Under the pieces are notes generated by a model, which searched no databases, was not told the DNA's origin, and was given only the letters and a program-made list of their open reading frames with translations. A program made the translations under genes and the position numbers. A stretch of 45,939 bases of DNA from UMGS1322 sp900550765 (GTDB lineage Bacteria; Bacillota; Clostridia; Christensenellales; QALW01): positions 1 to 45,939 of the forward strand of contig CAUDEY010000016.1 in assembly GCA_958448705.1 (NCBI GenBank). The letters are read 5' to 3'. This document shows positions 15,760-23,730 of the stretch, in pieces. Positions within the stretch are counted from its first letter, which is position 1, and every line of letters begins with the position of its first letter.

Positions 15760-16473
15760 CTAATGATTCTGCGGCGTAAGAATATCCGCCATATAGGTAC
15801 AGGTCCCATCAAATACAGCATAGGCCAGCATATCCTGGTATGCATCATCGCAAAGCAGCTTTTCTTCTTCCGGTGAGGAAAGGAATCCGCATTCAATCAT
15901 CACATTCGTAGAATTACCATGCCGAAGCATATAAAAATCTTCATTTTTTACCATGCGGTTATTCGAATTATCTACATTCTTTTTCAAACTGTTCTGAATG
16001 CATTCTGCCAGCCGCTCCCCTGTTTCGGATCCGGGATAATAAAACATCTGTGCGCCCTTTACATTCTTGCTTTGCGGAAAACTATTGCAGTGTACACTGA
16101 TTACCACATACGGACTTGCTGCCTCGATCACTGCTGCGCGTGCCTGCATATCCTCCAACTTATTATATTTTCCCACACATAATGAATTCTCATTTTTTCG
16201 GGTAAGTACAACTGTCGCGCCCGCACTTTCAAACAGCCGGCTAAGCTTTTGCACAATTGATAAATTAATATCTTTTTCCCGAACCAATGTATGAATTCCG
16301 ATCGCCCCGCCATCCTCACCGCCATGTCCGGCATCAAGCACAATCACAAAATTAAGCAGCGGATAATCCGCCAAACATTCCCTGTATCTGCTCTTTTGCG
16401 CACTGATAGGAGACGTCAATATTACACCTACCAGCAATACGGCACAAAGCACCTGCATAATTCGTTCAAACAT
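15760..16473 (-). CDS. cwlD: N-acetylmuramoyl-L-alanine amidase, CwlD-like (spore cortex)
   Basis: A 237-residue Amidase_3 zinc enzyme with an N-terminal signal anchor (~4-24). The metal ligands and catalytic residues are in place: DAGHGGEDGG, the Glu of REKD, ISVHCN and the late Glu of MIECGF. Length and domain layout, with no extra cell-wall binding repeats, match Bacillus CwlD, which helps make muramic-delta-lactam in the spore cortex. With sigH nearby this supports a sporulating lineage, though a vegetative AmiC-type amidase cannot be excluded. The start is preceded by AAAGGA. Directly upstream lies a DnaA-box cluster. I see no terminator between it and the fum promoter. Confidence 0.85.
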   Translation of the reverse strand: MFERIMQVLCAVLLVGVILTSPISAQKSRYRECLADYPLLNFVIVLDAGHGGEDGGAIGIHTLVREKDINLSIVQKLSRLFESAGATVVLTRKNENSLCVGKYNKLEDMQARAAVIEAASPYVVISVHCNSFPQSKNVKGAQMFYYPGSETGERLAECIQNSLKKNVDNSNNRMVKNEDFYMLRHGNSTNVMIECGFLSSPEEEKLLCDDAYQDMLAYAVFDGTCTYMADILTPQNH

Positions 16474-16692
16474 CGTATCATCCTTTTTTTAAAATCACTT
16501 CTTTTAATAATCCAATCATTGTAGATCCATCCATTATTTATTCACTCATTGCATATTAAATGCATATTTTTTTAGCAAGGTTTTTCCTTTTTTAATGCAA
16601 AAATAATCTTTTCACAGTACACTGTCCAAAAAAACAATGCACATACTAATCCACCACTAAATGCTTGAATTTAGGGGATTTTTTCATCTGCC
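16474..16692. other. Non-coding DNA between cwlD and the DnaA boxes
   Basis: About 220 bases of AT-rich DNA upstream of cwlD, holding short palindromic words such as TGCATATTAAATGCATA. No convincing promoter for a known sporulation sigma factor and no coding frame were found. Confidence 0.5.
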
Positions 16693-16804
16693 TGTGGATA
16701 AATCAATTTTTTGTCAAAAAGTTATCCACAATTATTCCGCCCTGCTGATGGGATATCTGTATTTATCCACAAATATCCTGCAACTTATCCACAGCTGTGG
16801 ATAA
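16693..16804. other. Cluster of five perfect DnaA boxes, origin-like
   Basis: Five exact copies of the consensus box TTATCCACA lie within 112 bp: minus strand at 16693-16701 and 16796-16804, plus strand at 16722-16730, 16763-16771 and 16785-16793. The last two form the 20-bp perfect palindrome TTATCCACAGCTGTGGATAA (16785-16804). AT-rich DNA follows on the right. Boxes this dense and exact are the hallmark of an origin or a DnaA-titration or regulatory cluster. No dnaA, dnaN or rpmH gene is in the window, and gene orientation does not diverge from this point, so origin function is open. Confidence 0.9.
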
Positions 16805-16922
16805 TATTTTTTTCTGCAATGAATCCTGCAAAAATACGGTTGTCAAGTAATTTTTTAAAATTCATTTGTAAATTTTATGTATATTTAATCTTTTTTATGT
16901 ATACTTTATTTATATTACTGAA
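16805..16922. other. AT-rich stretch beside the DnaA boxes (possible unwinding element)
   Basis: About 118 bases dominated by A and T, with runs such as AATTTTTTAAAATT and repeated TATGTATA words (around 16880 and 16900). It could be the DNA unwinding element of an origin, or only the AT-rich 3' flank of the minus-strand lipoprotein gene. No clear terminator hairpin is visible. Confidence 0.45.
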
Positions 16923-17387
16923 TTACCGATATTGCTCTACCAATTCCTTTACCCATTCTTTTTCCGGACTTTCTACGGTTGCCAAAGGAGCGCCGTTAGA
17001 CATCGGCGTATCTTTCATAAACATATATACCTTAATGTTACGTTCCTGATTTTCACGGATCTGTGCAAAAAACAGTGCGTAATCACTATACCCTTCTTTA
17101 TAGGCCAATACGGTAAAAGTACCGTATTCCTGCAAATGGATATCCGCAAAATGGGTATCATAAAGCACGGCAATCTCTGCCGCTTCGGTTTTTCCATCAC
17201 TGCCGGTCAATAGTTCTTTTTTATATTCCGGTAAAACAATACGAACGCCTTCTACCGGCATACCACTTACACCATCCAGTACTTGAAAGCTAACCGAGGC
17301 GTTATTTTCCGCCGGATCCTGTGCCTCTCCGCAGCCGGCAAAAACAAACAGTGTACACAATAAAACAAAACTTATAATTCTTTTCAT
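16923..17387 (-). CDS. Small lipoprotein with a carboxypeptidase-regulatory-like beta domain
   Basis: A 154-residue predicted lipoprotein: Lys/Arg start, hydrophobic stretch and lipobox FAGC with Cys at ~19. The rest reads as one beta-sandwich of the carboxypeptidase regulatory/prealbumin-like type: FQVLDGVSGMPVEGVRIVL, GSDGKTEA and TVLAYKEGYSDYALFF, the pattern of CarboxypepD_reg-like domains. A related fold occurs in several cell-wall and sporulation proteins, but I cannot assign a role. The start has a strong AAGGAGGGG. It is divergent from the next gene and precedes cwlD on the same strand, separated by the DnaA-box region. Confidence 0.75.
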   Translation of the reverse strand: MKRIISFVLLCTLFVFAGCGEAQDPAENNASVSFQVLDGVSGMPVEGVRIVLPEYKKELLTGSDGKTEAAEIAVLYDTHFADIHLQEYGTFTVLAYKEGYSDYALFFAQIRENQERNIKVYMFMKDTPMSNGAPLATVESPEKEWVKELVEQYR

Positions 17388-17448
17388 AAATTCCCCTCCT
17401 TTTTTAAATATATTGATTTTTTTCCGTTTTAATACTAATTTTAGGTAT

Positions 17449-17477
17449 TTACAATCCCATAATAAATATGCTATAAT
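17449..17477 (+). promoter_or_regulatory. Promoter of the secreted anchored protein gene
   Basis: TTACAA (17449-17454), 17-base spacer, perfect TATAAT (17472-17477), 30 bases before the start codon. Confidence 0.75.
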
Positions 17478-17506
17478 ACGAATAGTAAATTTTTATGGAG
17501 GGTTTT

Positions 17507-18469
17507 ATGAAAAAATATCTCTCACTTCTGCTTTCTGTCATGCTGCTGATCTCCTCGCTTGCAATTGCTTCTGTTACGGCGTTTGCTGAACCGGACGAGG
17601 CCAGCGACGTTAATAAGGTCGACGCTGTAAATTCAGGCTTTGAAGGCGTTACCGACGTAAAAGAAACAAAATGGTATAAACTGGTTGACTCAAAAGGAGA
17701 TTCTGCCAAAAGTGATGCAAATTACAGCGGTATTTCGATAAAAACCGACGGCGGCCACACGGGAAATAACTATCTCTCCATGTCTGCAGATAAATCCTGG
17801 CATTCCCCGTCAATCAACATCTATCCGTTTTTAAAAGAGGCCGGTGCAGGCAGCTATATTATTTCTTTCTGGTACCGCATCGATGTAAAGCATACTTTAA
17901 AGAACTATATGCTTGTCCGCGGCTTATCTTCCGATGCTTATCCGGACCCGGACGAATTCTATCCCGATATCCAGGATAAAGGCCAAGACAATTATTATGC
18001 TAACCTTCCCGGCAGTTCTGAGAATACCGGCGAAGAGTGGTTATATTATGTTTCCGAGCCTTTTGAAGTAGTAGAGGAGCAATTTGACGGAGACCATAAC
18101 TGGTGGTTCTGTTTGGATAATTTCCCAAGCAGCGCCTTTGTATTCGATATCGATGATTTTTCTATTGTAAATGAAGATGATTTTGAAGAGCCTGCCGGCG
18201 AAGAAACCCCCGACACAGAGCTCACCTATCTCACCAGTGAAATGGAAGCCAACATTTTCCCTGCGGTAACTCCGGGCAGCGCAAATAATACAGGCGCTGA
18301 TTCGTCTATACCTACCGCTACAGCGGCACCAGACGGAACCCTTACCACCGAAGGAAATGGTATGTCGACTACTACTGTTATTTTGATTGCCGCAGCAGCT
18401 TTTGTTGTTGCAGGGATTGCAGCCGCTGCTATCACCATTCTTATAAAAAAGAAGAATTCGGCAAAATAA
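17507..18469 (+). CDS. Secreted, C-terminally membrane-anchored protein with carbohydrate-binding-like domain
   Basis: About 320 residues with a signal peptide (MKKYLSLLLS…, cleavage near AFA-EP) and a C-terminal membrane helix (~293-315) followed by KKKNSAK, so it should be displayed on the cell surface. The body (residues ~45-215) begins with SGFEGV and contains the GHTGNNYLSM…YIISFWYRID and FDIDDFSIVNED patterns of jelly-roll carbohydrate-binding modules (CBM4/9/22-like). A Thr/Ser/Pro-rich linker follows. ATG 17507, with GGAGGG (17497-17502), is preferred over the in-frame ATG at 17495. The next gene encodes a glycosidase, which suggests glycan use. Function is inferred only. Confidence 0.75.
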   Translation: MKKYLSLLLSVMLLISSLAIASVTAFAEPDEASDVNKVDAVNSGFEGVTDVKETKWYKLVDSKGDSAKSDANYSGISIKTDGGHTGNNYLSMSADKSWHSPSINIYPFLKEAGAGSYIISFWYRIDVKHTLKNYMLVRGLSSDAYPDPDEFYPDIQDKGQDNYYANLPGSSENTGEEWLYYVSEPFEVVEEQFDGDHNWWFCLDNFPSSAFVFDIDDFSIVNEDDFEEPAGEETPDTELTYLTSEMEANIFPAVTPGSANNTGADSSIPTATAAPDGTLTTEGNGMSTTTVILIAAAAFVVAGIAAAAITILIKKKNSAK

Positions 18470-18478
18470 TAAATAAAT

Positions 18479-18515
18479 AGGGGTACCTGCAAATCAGGGT
18501 ACCTCTATATTTTTT
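18479..18515 (+). terminator. Hairpin terminator after the anchored protein gene
   Basis: AGGGGTACC (18479-18487) pairs with GGTACCTCT (with one G-U pair), followed by TATATTTTTT. The glycosidase gene starts only 24 bases after the T run, so it may depend on read-through. Confidence 0.7.
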
Positions 18516-18538
18516 AGTATTTTTATAGGAGAATTTTT

Positions 18539-21457
18539 ATGGACTTTACAAAAAAAATAAAAGAAAATGCTTCCAAGTATGGCTGTCTTCCCTTTTGGAG
18601 CTGGAACGACAAATTAGAAGAACAAGAGCTGCGTGAACAAATTCAAAACATGAAAGATATTTCTATGAGTGGATTTTTCATGCACGCGCGCGGCGGACTT
18701 TTGACCGAATATTGTTCGGAAGATTGGTACAACTGCGTAAATATCTGTGTAGATGAAGCCAAAAAACTGGGAATGGAGGCCTGGGCTTATGATGAAAACG
18801 GATGGCCCAGCGGTTTTGCCGGCGGAAAACTGCTAAAAGATCCAAAAAATTTAGTAGCCTATCTGCTGGCTGACGAAGGTGCATTCAACCCCGACGCTTT
18901 CGCCGTATATGTTTTGGAAGACAACAAGGCCCGCCGCGTATTCAGCGATGAAGGTGAAAAAAACTATCTCAACATTACAAAAGTATATTCCCCCAGCTAT
19001 GTAGATGTTATGAATAAAGAGATTATTTCCGCCTTTATTCAGGAAACCCATGAACAATACAAAAAGCACGTAGGTGAAGAATTTGGTAAAACAATGCCCG
19101 GGTTCTTTACCGATGAACCGCAGTATTACCGCTATCACACTGCATGGTCTGACACCCTGCCGGTGTTGTTTGAACAGAAATATGGGTATAGTGTATTCGA
19201 CGTATTGCCGGCATTGTTTGTGGAAATCGATTCCGCCAAAGAAATGCGGCATGACTATTGGCTGCTGTGCCATACTCTTTATACCGAAAATTTCGCCAAG
19301 CAAATCTATGATTGGTGTGATCAAAACGGTGTGCAGTCTACCGGCCATACGATCGAAGAGGCCTCACTCTCCTTTCAAATGAAATGCTGCGGCGGTGCTA
19401 TGCCTTTTTATGAATATGAACATGTTCCCGGTATCGATCATTTGGGCCGTCACGTAGGTACGGACCTTTCTACCAAACAAATTGGTTCTGTGGCAGCACA
19501 GTTAAATAAGAAAAAAGTTTTAACCGAAACCTTCGCGCTGTGCGGCTGGGATGTTACGCCGTTAGAATTAAAGCGTATTGCTCAATGGCAGTATGTTGCA
19601 GGCGTCAATGTTATTTGTGCACACCTGTATCCCTATTCTGAGCGGGGCGAACGGAAATACGACTATCCTGCTCATTACAGCCGTCATCTTCCTTGGAATC
19701 GTTATCTGGCCGATTTCAATCGTTTCTTTGCCAATATCGGCAGCGCTATGTCTATGGGTACGGAAAATGCCAATGTATTGCTGCTGCATCCTATCCGTAC
19801 GGTCTCCCTCTATTTTAAACGGGAAGATGAATCCTGCGTGGCAGAACTGGAAAAGAACTATCTGGACATTATGACTCGCTTTGGAGACCATCAAGTACAG
19901 TATCATTTCGGCGATGAATCCATTATGGCCCGTCATGGTTCTGTAGAAGGCACGCAACTCATCATCGGCAGCTGCCGCTACGATTTTGTTGTACTTCCGC
20001 TAATTGAAACCATCGATTCTTCCACTGCCTGTCTGCTGAAGAAATACGTAGAAAACGGCGGAAAAATCTATTGTGAAGGTCCCGCACCTACCCGAATTGA
20101 CGGTCGAATTGCAGATCTCTCTTGGTTGAAGCAAAATACCAGCTTCGAAGAAATTCTCGCAGCCCGTGAAGCGTCCCTAACGCTTGAAAACAAATGTTTG
20201 CCTCAGCTTCGCATGAATGTGCGCACCACCGAAAACGGACGGATCTTCTATATTACCAATCTGACAGATCAGCATCTGGAGAATGTTCATTTCCAGGTAA
20301 AAGCCTGCAGCGGACTAACGGAAATTGATATGCTCTCCTTAAAAACACTTCCGGTTGCTTTCCAAAAGACCGCTGACGGCATCGAAGCTGTATTATCGTT
20401 TACGGATTCCCAATCTTATTTCTTGATAGAGGATGCGAACGCAGCGGTAAAAGAAGCCGCTCCAAAACCGATTCCCGCCGGAAAAATTTCTGCCCAAAAC
20501 TTTATTTTCGCGCAAATGCCTGAAAACTGCATCACTCTGGATTTTGCACAGCTCTCCTTTGACGGAATTACCTATGACGAAGTAAAATATATTAAACACA
20601 TCCATGAAATTTTATTAAAGCGCCAATACGAGGGAGATGCCTATTTAAAATTTACGTTCCGGGCCGAAGAGATTCCTGCGGATTTAAAAGTTTGCATTGA
20701 ACCGATGAAATTTAAACAAATCACAGTAAACGGTCATACCATAGAGCTTTCAAACGATTGGCGCATTCAATCCTGCTTTAAAACGGCGGATATCGCGCAG
20801 TATGCGCATCCGGGAGAGAATGACATCATTCTGCATTTCAGCTATCATCAGGATCCACAAGTATATAAAGTACTTTTCCAAAGTGTCATGGAATCCCTAC
20901 GGAACTGCCTTTCCCTTACAACGGAAATCGAAGCCATCTATCTTTTTGGCAGTTTTGGCGTATCCGCTACGGACCCGTTTACATATGGCGAACGCAACAG
21001 CTGTCTGACAAACGGCGGATTTACCTTAACCAAACAAAAACCAGAGATCAATTTAACAAATATCGTCCCTGATCTTTACCCCTTCTACGGCGGAAAAATT
21101 ATAGTAGAAAAAACCTTTGATGCAGAAGAAGAGGGGCTGTACCGCATGAAGATCGACGGCCGTTATGCCCTTTGCGAAGTCACTGTCAACGATGTTCCCA
21201 TCAAAACACTGTTCTTTGACCGCTGCTGCGAAGCAGCGCTGAAACGCGGCAAAAATACCATCCGGCTGACGCTCTTCAATTCTCTCCGTAATACTTTCGG
21301 TCCGCTGCACCATCAGGATCCCGAAAGCTTTTGGACGGGACCTTTCAACTTCACTTTTGAAGGTACCTGGGGTGAGAATTCGCTGGCACCGGAGTTCAGA
21401 CAAAGATATGCTTTTATCCGATTTGGCATCGACGATATTGAACTAAGTAAAATATAA
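18539..21457 (+). CDS. GH106-like glycoside hydrolase (putative alpha-L-rhamnosidase family)
   Basis: A 972-residue enzyme with no signal peptide, so probably cytoplasmic. The N-terminal barrel has motifs I associate with GH106-type glycosidases: FWSWNDKLEEQELR, GFFMHARGG, AYDENGWPSGFAGGK, FFTDEPQYY, STGHTIEEAS and TETFALCGWDVTPLELKRIA. A linker and C-terminal beta-sandwich domains follow. Near the end is a GH2-like sugar-binding fold (YRMKIDGRYALCEVTVNDV… GPFNF). The conserved acids in DEP and HTIEEAS are plausible catalytic residues, but I cannot assign them firmly. The start follows AGGAGA. Substrate specificity is unknown: these families include many uncharacterised members acting on plant or host glycans. 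Confidence 0.8.
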   Translation: MDFTKKIKENASKYGCLPFWSWNDKLEEQELREQIQNMKDISMSGFFMHARGGLLTEYCSEDWYNCVNICVDEAKKLGMEAWAYDENGWPSGFAGGKLLKDPKNLVAYLLADEGAFNPDAFAVYVLEDNKARRVFSDEGEKNYLNITKVYSPSYVDVMNKEIISAFIQETHEQYKKHVGEEFGKTMPGFFTDEPQYYRYHTAWSDTLPVLFEQKYGYSVFDVLPALFVEIDSAKEMRHDYWLLCHTLYTENFAKQIYDWCDQNGVQSTGHTIEEASLSFQMKCCGGAMPFYEYEHVPGIDHLGRHVGTDLSTKQIGSVAAQLNKKKVLTETFALCGWDVTPLELKRIAQWQYVAGVNVICAHLYPYSERGERKYDYPAHYSRHLPWNRYLADFNRFFANIGSAMSMGTENANVLLLHPIRTVSLYFKREDESCVAELEKNYLDIMTRFGDHQVQYHFGDESIMARHGSVEGTQLIIGSCRYDFVVLPLIETIDSSTACLLKKYVENGGKIYCEGPAPTRIDGRIADLSWLKQNTSFEEILAAREASLTLENKCLPQLRMNVRTTENGRIFYITNLTDQHLENVHFQVKACSGLTEIDMLSLKTLPVAFQKTADGIEAVLSFTDSQSYFLIEDANAAVKEAAPKPIPAGKISAQNFIFAQMPENCITLDFAQLSFDGITYDEVKYIKHIHEILLKRQYEGDAYLKFTFRAEEIPADLKVCIEPMKFKQITVNGHTIELSNDWRIQSCFKTADIAQYAHPGENDIILHFSYHQDPQVYKVLFQSVMESLRNCLSLTTEIEAIYLFGSFGVSATDPFTYGERNSCLTNGGFTLTKQKPEINLTNIVPDLYPFYGGKIIVEKTFDAEEEGLYRMKIDGRYALCEVTVNDVPIKTLFFDRCCEAALKRGKNTIRLTLFNSLRNTFGPLHHQDPESFWTGPFNFTFEGTWGENSLAPEFRQRYAFIRFGIDDIELSKI

Positions 21458-21462
21458 TCCAA

Positions 21463-21495
21463 AAAGCGCCATTTTACGGCGCTTTCATTTTTTTA
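21463..21495 (+). terminator. Terminator of the glycosidase gene
   Basis: AAAGCGCC (21463-21470), 7-base loop, GGCGCTTT (21478-21485), followed by CATTTTTTT. It closes the preceding unit. Confidence 0.88.
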
Positions 21496-21764
21496 CAAGA
21501 AAACAAGGGCACTTAAAAAAGCATAATATAGGGCCTTTACCTATGGTGTCCAGCGTTTCTTCAGCTATTCGTTCTTTTTCCGATCACACTGGGGATCCCT
21601 TTCCCCACCTCTTTCTTATCTTTGACATTTCCTCCATAAATACTGTATTTTCACAATATGTTAAAAACCATAAAAATTTTCTGCTTTTATGGTTTTTACA
21701 TAGAAGGGATTTATTTCAAAAAAGATCTATATATTTTTTATTGGAATTTTTTTCATTTTAGGTA
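21496..21764. other. AT-rich non-coding stretch upstream of the ABC/secreted-protein module
   Basis: No convincing gene. It holds a GGGGA/TCCCC hairpin (21591-21606), the terminator-like hairpin listed separately, and a 16-bp copy (21688-21703) of a sequence that recurs inside the first permease gene (22135-22150). Confidence 0.5.
21663..21697 (+). terminator. Terminator-like hairpin without an obvious upstream gene
   Basis: AAAAACCATAAAA pairs with TTTTATGGTTTTT around a 9-base loop. It lies about 200 bases beyond the glycosidase terminator. No recognisable gene precedes it, so it may be a relic, a backup terminator or the end of a short RNA. Confidence 0.5.
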
Positions 21765-21793
21765 TTGACATAAAGGAAAATAAAGGATATAAT
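21765..21793 (+). promoter_or_regulatory. Perfect-consensus promoter of the ABC/secreted-protein module
   Basis: TTGACA (21765-21770), 17-base spacer, TATAAT (21788-21793), the full sigma-A consensus in AT-rich surroundings. Predicted start near 21800, giving a leader of about 300 nt before the first permease gene. Confidence 0.9.
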
Positions 21794-21806
21794 TCTAAGC
21801 ATAACA

Positions 21807-21824
21807 GTAATGGAATACCGTTAC
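21807..21824. promoter_or_regulatory. Operator-like inverted repeat just after the start point
   Basis: GTAATGG-AATA-CCGTTAC, seven-base arms with a single mismatch (G-T), about 7-25 bases after the predicted start. Such a strong promoter is likely repressed, and this position suits a roadblock repressor. No regulator gene is adjacent. It could also form a weak RNA hairpin. Confidence 0.5.
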
Positions 21825-21937
21825 AATAAAAGAATATTTATTAAAATCATTAAATTAATTGAAAAAGGAACCATATAAGCATTAAATATCTTGCAATTTT
21901 ATAAAAAATTCAGTACAATATAAATGTAAGGAGGTAT

Positions 21938-22045
21938 TTGATAAAAAATGAATACAGAAAGGAGATGAAGGAAAATGAAATTGTATGTTTTAAGAATAAG
22001 TATATAAAAGGCTTTTTTGATATTTTATTATCAAAAAAATTATAA
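21938..22045 (+). CDS. Possible 35-residue leader peptide (TTG start)
   Basis: A perfect TAAGGAGG (21927-21934) in the leader is not followed by any longer ATG frame. The frame from TTG 21938 runs 35 codons and encodes a Lys-rich, amphipathic-looking end (KYIKGFFDILLSKKL). The spacing of only 3 bases is poor. Other readings from the same region are MNTERR (ATG 21948) and a 10-residue MKLYVLRISI (ATG 21974, after AAGGAAA). The C-terminal codons overlap an AT hairpin TTTTTTGATA/TATCAAAAAA (22013-22038). Translation here could control the downstream genes. Coding status is unproven. Confidence 0.3.
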   Translation: MIKNEYRKEMKENEIVCFKNKYIKGFFDILLSKKL

Positions 22046-22098
22046 AAATTTCCAGGAAAACACTAACATTAATTATTAAAAATACAAGGAGGAAAAAC

Positions 22099-22905
22099 AT
22101 GCTCAGGCACGATTTTAAAAGAATCATTTATTCCTATGGTTTTTACATAGCGGTTGCTCTGTTTGTGGTTATGGGCATTCTTCAGCAGCTGAGTTATACT
22201 GACGGAAAAGCCCGGATGTTACAAACATTCGGCGTTACGAATTTCGGTTTTTTAAACCGCTATATTGCATCCACCTGCGGAGATATTTCAGCAACACAAC
22301 TGCCGTTTTTGCTGCCGGTAATTTGTGCGCTGCCCTGTGCAAATTTCTACTTGCAGGAATATAAAAGCAAATACCTGCGGAACGTGCTGCTCCGCACAAG
22401 CCGGATTCAATACTTCCTTTCAAAAGTCTTTACCTCGTTTATTGCTGGCATGGCCGTTGTACTGTGCGGCGAAATTATTTTATTCCTTTTCTGCTTGCTA
22501 ATAGATCCTACGTCATCCATTCCCTTATTTCAGTTGGATTTGCTGACAGACCGTAATTTTTTAAAAACACTTTACGAAAACAACCTGCCGCTTTTCAGCC
22601 TTTTTGAATCCGCAAATCTAATTTTATTCGGCGGGGTATATTCTCTTTTAACCATGTGCTTTTCCGCACTGTGGAACAATAAATACCTTGCTTATTCCAC
22701 AGGGTTTTTATTGTCTACTATTGTAGTTGAAGAAATTCATCGGCACATAGCAATTCCATATGTTACCTCCTGCATCAATATATGGGCTTTGGAACCCAGT
22801 CAAAATAACTATTCGGAGGTTTTGTTTCAATACGCGGCGCTTATTTTAATCAGTTTGGGGGTGTACGCTCTGTTCTTTTTCAGAAGGAGCAAAACAGATG
22901 TTTAA
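22099..22905 (+). CDS. ABC-2 type permease subunit 1
   Basis: A 268-residue membrane protein with six predicted helices (about 12-32, 70-88, 106-136, 175-198, 204-220 and 242-261), the size and layout of short ABC-2 permeases found in peptide export and lantibiotic self-protection systems. I see no sequence motif that fixes the substrate. The start has AAGGAGG. It overlaps the second permease by 8 bases, and the two probably form a heterodimer with the ATPase encoded next. First gene of the module behind the consensus promoter. Confidence 0.8.
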   Translation: MLRHDFKRIIYSYGFYIAVALFVVMGILQQLSYTDGKARMLQTFGVTNFGFLNRYIASTCGDISATQLPFLLPVICALPCANFYLQEYKSKYLRNVLLRTSRIQYFLSKVFTSFIAGMAVVLCGEIILFLFCLLIDPTSSIPLFQLDLLTDRNFLKTLYENNLPLFSLFESANLILFGGVYSLLTMCFSALWNNKYLAYSTGFLLSTIVVEEIHRHIAIPYVTSCINIWALEPSQNNYSEVLFQYAALILISLGVYALFFFRRSKTDV

Positions 22906-23713
22906 ACGCAATATCACCATGATCGCAAACACGCTTTTGCGGATTCCGGGCTGGATCATCCTTGTATCCCTTTTAATTCCCGTTTATTTTATGTACGGCA
23001 GAGGAATCGCGTTTTCTATATCGAACAACTTTTGGGAAAATATTTTTTGTGATTCTTTTTTATTAAAATTATGGGTGCCGATGTCTCTTTTGGTGCTGCT
23101 GTCGGGCATCGGCATCGCCAAGGAGGACGACGCCACGAGATACTTGCGAATGGGCAAACGGCAGACGGTGGCCCGCATCAATTTGATTTCTGCTTTTTTG
23201 GCGGTCCTTGTTTTCGCTTTTGCTATTTTAGTAATATACGCCCTGTTTTTCCGCTTACATAATCACATGTCGTTAGCCAACCAATGGTCCCCCGGGGTCC
23301 TTGCAACTGCGAATCTTGAAGAAGGATACGGCAGCCTGTATCCTGCCCCCATCGTGATAAGAACCTTTTCTCCGATTGGAGCGGTAATGCTGGAAATGCT
23401 GTTTTTAATTCTCTACTCCTTTTTCCTTGCCGTTGTCAGCATGACGGTCAACGCGCTGTTCAAGCAATCCATAGGCAGCATCATCTGTATTTTCTCCGTA
23501 ATGGTGGTAGCGCTGTTCGGTGCAAGAAATTATCAGGAATTTTCTTTTTACCCGTTTTATAATGGTCATTTTAAAGCCTTAACGGAAATCAATAACTTTA
23601 CCTTTGTTAATTATGCTATCCTCTATTGGGCCGCAGCATTAACACTGGCCATCACCATTTACTGCCTGGTGATGCGGAAGGTAGACCTGATCAGTCTTTC
23701 AAGAGAAAAATAA
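22898..23713 (+). CDS. ABC-2 type permease subunit 2
   Basis: A 271-residue membrane protein with about six helices (15-32, 60-77, 100-123, 165-188, 195-212 and 238-257). It overlaps the preceding permease frame, with AGAAGGAG just upstream of its ATG. A ~35-residue hydrophilic segment between helices 3 and 4 (HNHMSLANQWSPGV… YPAPIV) would face outside. Not recognisably related to subunit 1 beyond size and topology. Together with the following ATPase it should make one transporter. Confidence 0.8.
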   Translation: MFKRNITMIANTLLRIPGWIILVSLLIPVYFMYGRGIAFSISNNFWENIFCDSFLLKLWVPMSLLVLLSGIGIAKEDDATRYLRMGKRQTVARINLISAFLAVLVFAFAILVIYALFFRLHNHMSLANQWSPGVLATANLEEGYGSLYPAPIVIRTFSPIGAVMLEMLFLILYSFFLAVVSMTVNALFKQSIGSIICIFSVMVVALFGARNYQEFSFYPFYNGHFKALTEINNFTFVNYAILYWAAALTLAITIYCLVMRKVDLISLSREK

Positions 23714-23730
23714 GCTTAGGAGAGGGAAAA

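Noticed and set aside
16474..16692. A SigG/SigE-type promoter for cwlD
   Set aside because: Only partial matches (for example TGAATA without a matching -10) were found, so no promoter was annotated.
21543..21761. A 72-codon frame upstream of the ABC module
   Set aside because: No ribosome site, low-complexity Phe/Leu/Ser composition, and it runs through a terminator-like hairpin.
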